26,732 bases of DNA. Origin: a virus. A program made the position numbers and the translations under genes. The notes under the pieces were generated by a model that was not told the origin of the DNA, did not search any database, and saw only the letters and a list, made by a program, of their open reading frames with translations. Every line of letters starts with the position of its first letter. The stretch's first letter is position 1. The stretch is taken from the IMG/VR virus record IMGVR_UViG_3300023174_000569, positions 1-26,732 of that record; one strand, written 5' to 3'. Positions 25,890 to 26,732 of the stretch are shown here, one piece after another.

Positions 25890-26338
25890 TATTTTGTTGT
25901 TTGTAAATAGAATACATAATAAACAGTATTAAAAAATTTTTTAACAGATTCGTCGCTTATAATATTAAAAGACTTGCTATCAAATTCTATTTTTTCTGTT
26001 TTTCTTCCGTCTAAGATATAATCTCTTGCATCTTTTCTTACTTTAATTTTTACAACACCTTGAGATAAAAAATTTGTTAGCCCTCCGAATCTTGCAGCTT
26101 CTAAGGCTTGTTCATTTTCATACTTTATTTTAGCTTTAAAAGTTTGAGATTCTGGTATATATTCGTAATTTTCTATATTTGAGTTTTCATCATATCCAGC
26201 CAAAGAGTTTGTATTAATATTTTTTATTATTTTTTTGGGTTCTTTATGAATCACTATATCTCTTGAGAAAGTATCAAAAAGATCTTCTATTAATGGGGTT
26301 AAATTATTTTTTTCCGTTTCATTTAATAAACTTGCCAT
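25889..26338 (-). CDS. Putative head-tail connector protein
   Basis: A 149-residue protein starting with ATG at 26338, directly after the upstream stop; AAGGGGA serves as SD. It has an N-terminal helix (LIEDLFDTFSRDIVIHKEPKKI), a central NIENYEYIPESQTFKAKIKY strand region, and VVKIKVRKDARDYILDG followed by KTEKIEFDSKSFNI and a C-terminal YYVFYL strand. This order resembles small head-closure or stopper-type proteins I remember in marine phage genomes. It is followed by a neck-like protein and then the tube gene, supporting a role at the head-tail interface. No catalytic residues or membrane segments are seen. Confidence 0.62.
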   Translation of the reverse strand: MASLLNETEKNNLTPLIEDLFDTFSRDIVIHKEPKKIIKNINTNSLAGYDENSNIENYEYIPESQTFKAKIKYENEQALEAARFGGLTNFLSQGVVKIKVRKDARDYILDGRKTEKIEFDSKSFNIISDESVKKFFNTVYYVFYLQTTK

Positions 26339-26732
26339 TTATTTTCCCCTTGAATAAATATCGATTGTACTATTATAGTCTTTGAAATTTCCTGGTATAA
26401 TATCGTCGCCTGTAACTTGAATTGGTTTTGCTTCATTTATATTATAATTTTTGGTTAAAGCAAGAAGCTCTTCATTAATTTGTTTTCTAAGTTGAGAGTA
26501 ATTTTTTGCTAATTCATTTTTATTTATTTTTACTACAGTGCTACCATCATCAGTGACGCTTACTACGCTATCAACGCTAGCTGCGCCAAGAGCATTACGA
26601 AATAATCTTTCATAGTAATGAATGCTAAAAAGCATTTTAAATATACTTTTTTCTATGTTTCCAAAGCTATCTCCGCTATTTTCTTCGACACCCACCTCTA
26701 ATGTGTTCTCGACAATATAGAATTTTTTATTA
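26339..26732 (-). CDS. Head-tail joining region protein, 5' end cut off by the window edge
   Basis: A frame ending at 26339 stays open to the edge of the window. A GTG at 26695 could give a 118-residue product, but the codons before it are also open and read NKKFYIVENTLEVG, which looks like normal protein. The only purine-rich stretch before the GTG (TTAGAG) is too close for a good SD. The gene therefore probably begins outside the window. Visible segments are IEKSIFKMLFSIHYYERLFRNAL (a helix), VVSVTDDGSTVVKINKNELA and a C-terminal QVTGDDIIPGNFKDY. I recognise no named family. Its position first in a run of connector-like genes suggests a role in the head-tail joint. Confidence 0.65.
   Translation of the reverse strand, partial: NKKFYIVENTLEVGVEENSGDSFGNIEKSIFKMLFSIHYYERLFRNALGAASVDSVVSVTDDGSTVVKINKNELAKNYSQLRKQINEELLALTKNYNINEAKPIQVTGDDIIPGNFKDYNSTIDIYSRGK

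Overview
The window is part of the virion-structure region of an AT-rich tailed phage (Caudoviricetes) or of a prophage; nothing visible decides between the two. All supported genes lie on the minus strand, so the biological reading direction is from position 26732 down to 1. I see no plus-strand gene, tRNA, rRNA, integrase, transposon or CRISPR array. Start sites are mostly preceded by Shine-Dalgarno (SD) sequences (AAGGAG, AGGAGG, AAAGG), so the host uses ordinary SD-led translation. No contractile sheath gene is visible, and the layout (tail tube, chaperone-like genes, one very large tape measure, then tip and fibres) fits a long-tailed siphovirus. Several proteins resemble families I remember from marine phage genomes. 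That is recollection, not a search, and the host cannot be named.

Layout in transcription order. (1) 26732-24466: four tightly packed head-tail joining or tail-completion genes, the first cut by the window edge. (2) 24394-23321: the probable major tail tube gene, followed by a strong intrinsic terminator. (3) 23237-20886: four overlapping genes between tube and tape measure, the usual place of tail assembly chaperones. (4) 20840-14223: a 2205-residue TP901-type tape measure protein with an unusual central insert. (5) 14218-9227: two paralogous beta-rich proteins and a LamG-like/fibre-type protein. (6) 9197-1: a cysteine-rich hub-like protein, a 1439-residue protein with about one hundred Ser-Gly/Thr-Gly dipeptides, a protein with W-rich internal repeats, and a fibre-like protein with a 63-bp tandem repeat that runs off the left edge.

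How they work together: the tube protein polymerises around the tape measure, helped by the chaperone-like proteins. The joining proteins cap the tube and attach it to the head. The genes after the tape measure should build the distal tail, hub and host-recognition fibres.

Two points deserve most attention. First, all four intergenic gaps longer than 20 bp carry a TGTAA-type element just before the next start. Three of them share a close form, GTGTAA-N3/5-TATAA-AGG, each with a small inverted repeat. They look like a repeated phage promoter or leader that divides the module into transcription units. Second, the tape measure insert has four (G/N)(F/Y)IPNF motifs spaced about 85, 243 and 83 residues apart. 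The long middle interval holds E803, D823 and D845-x-K847, a pattern compatible with a PD-(D/E)XK nuclease-like domain. A nuclease-like cargo inside a tape measure would be unusual.
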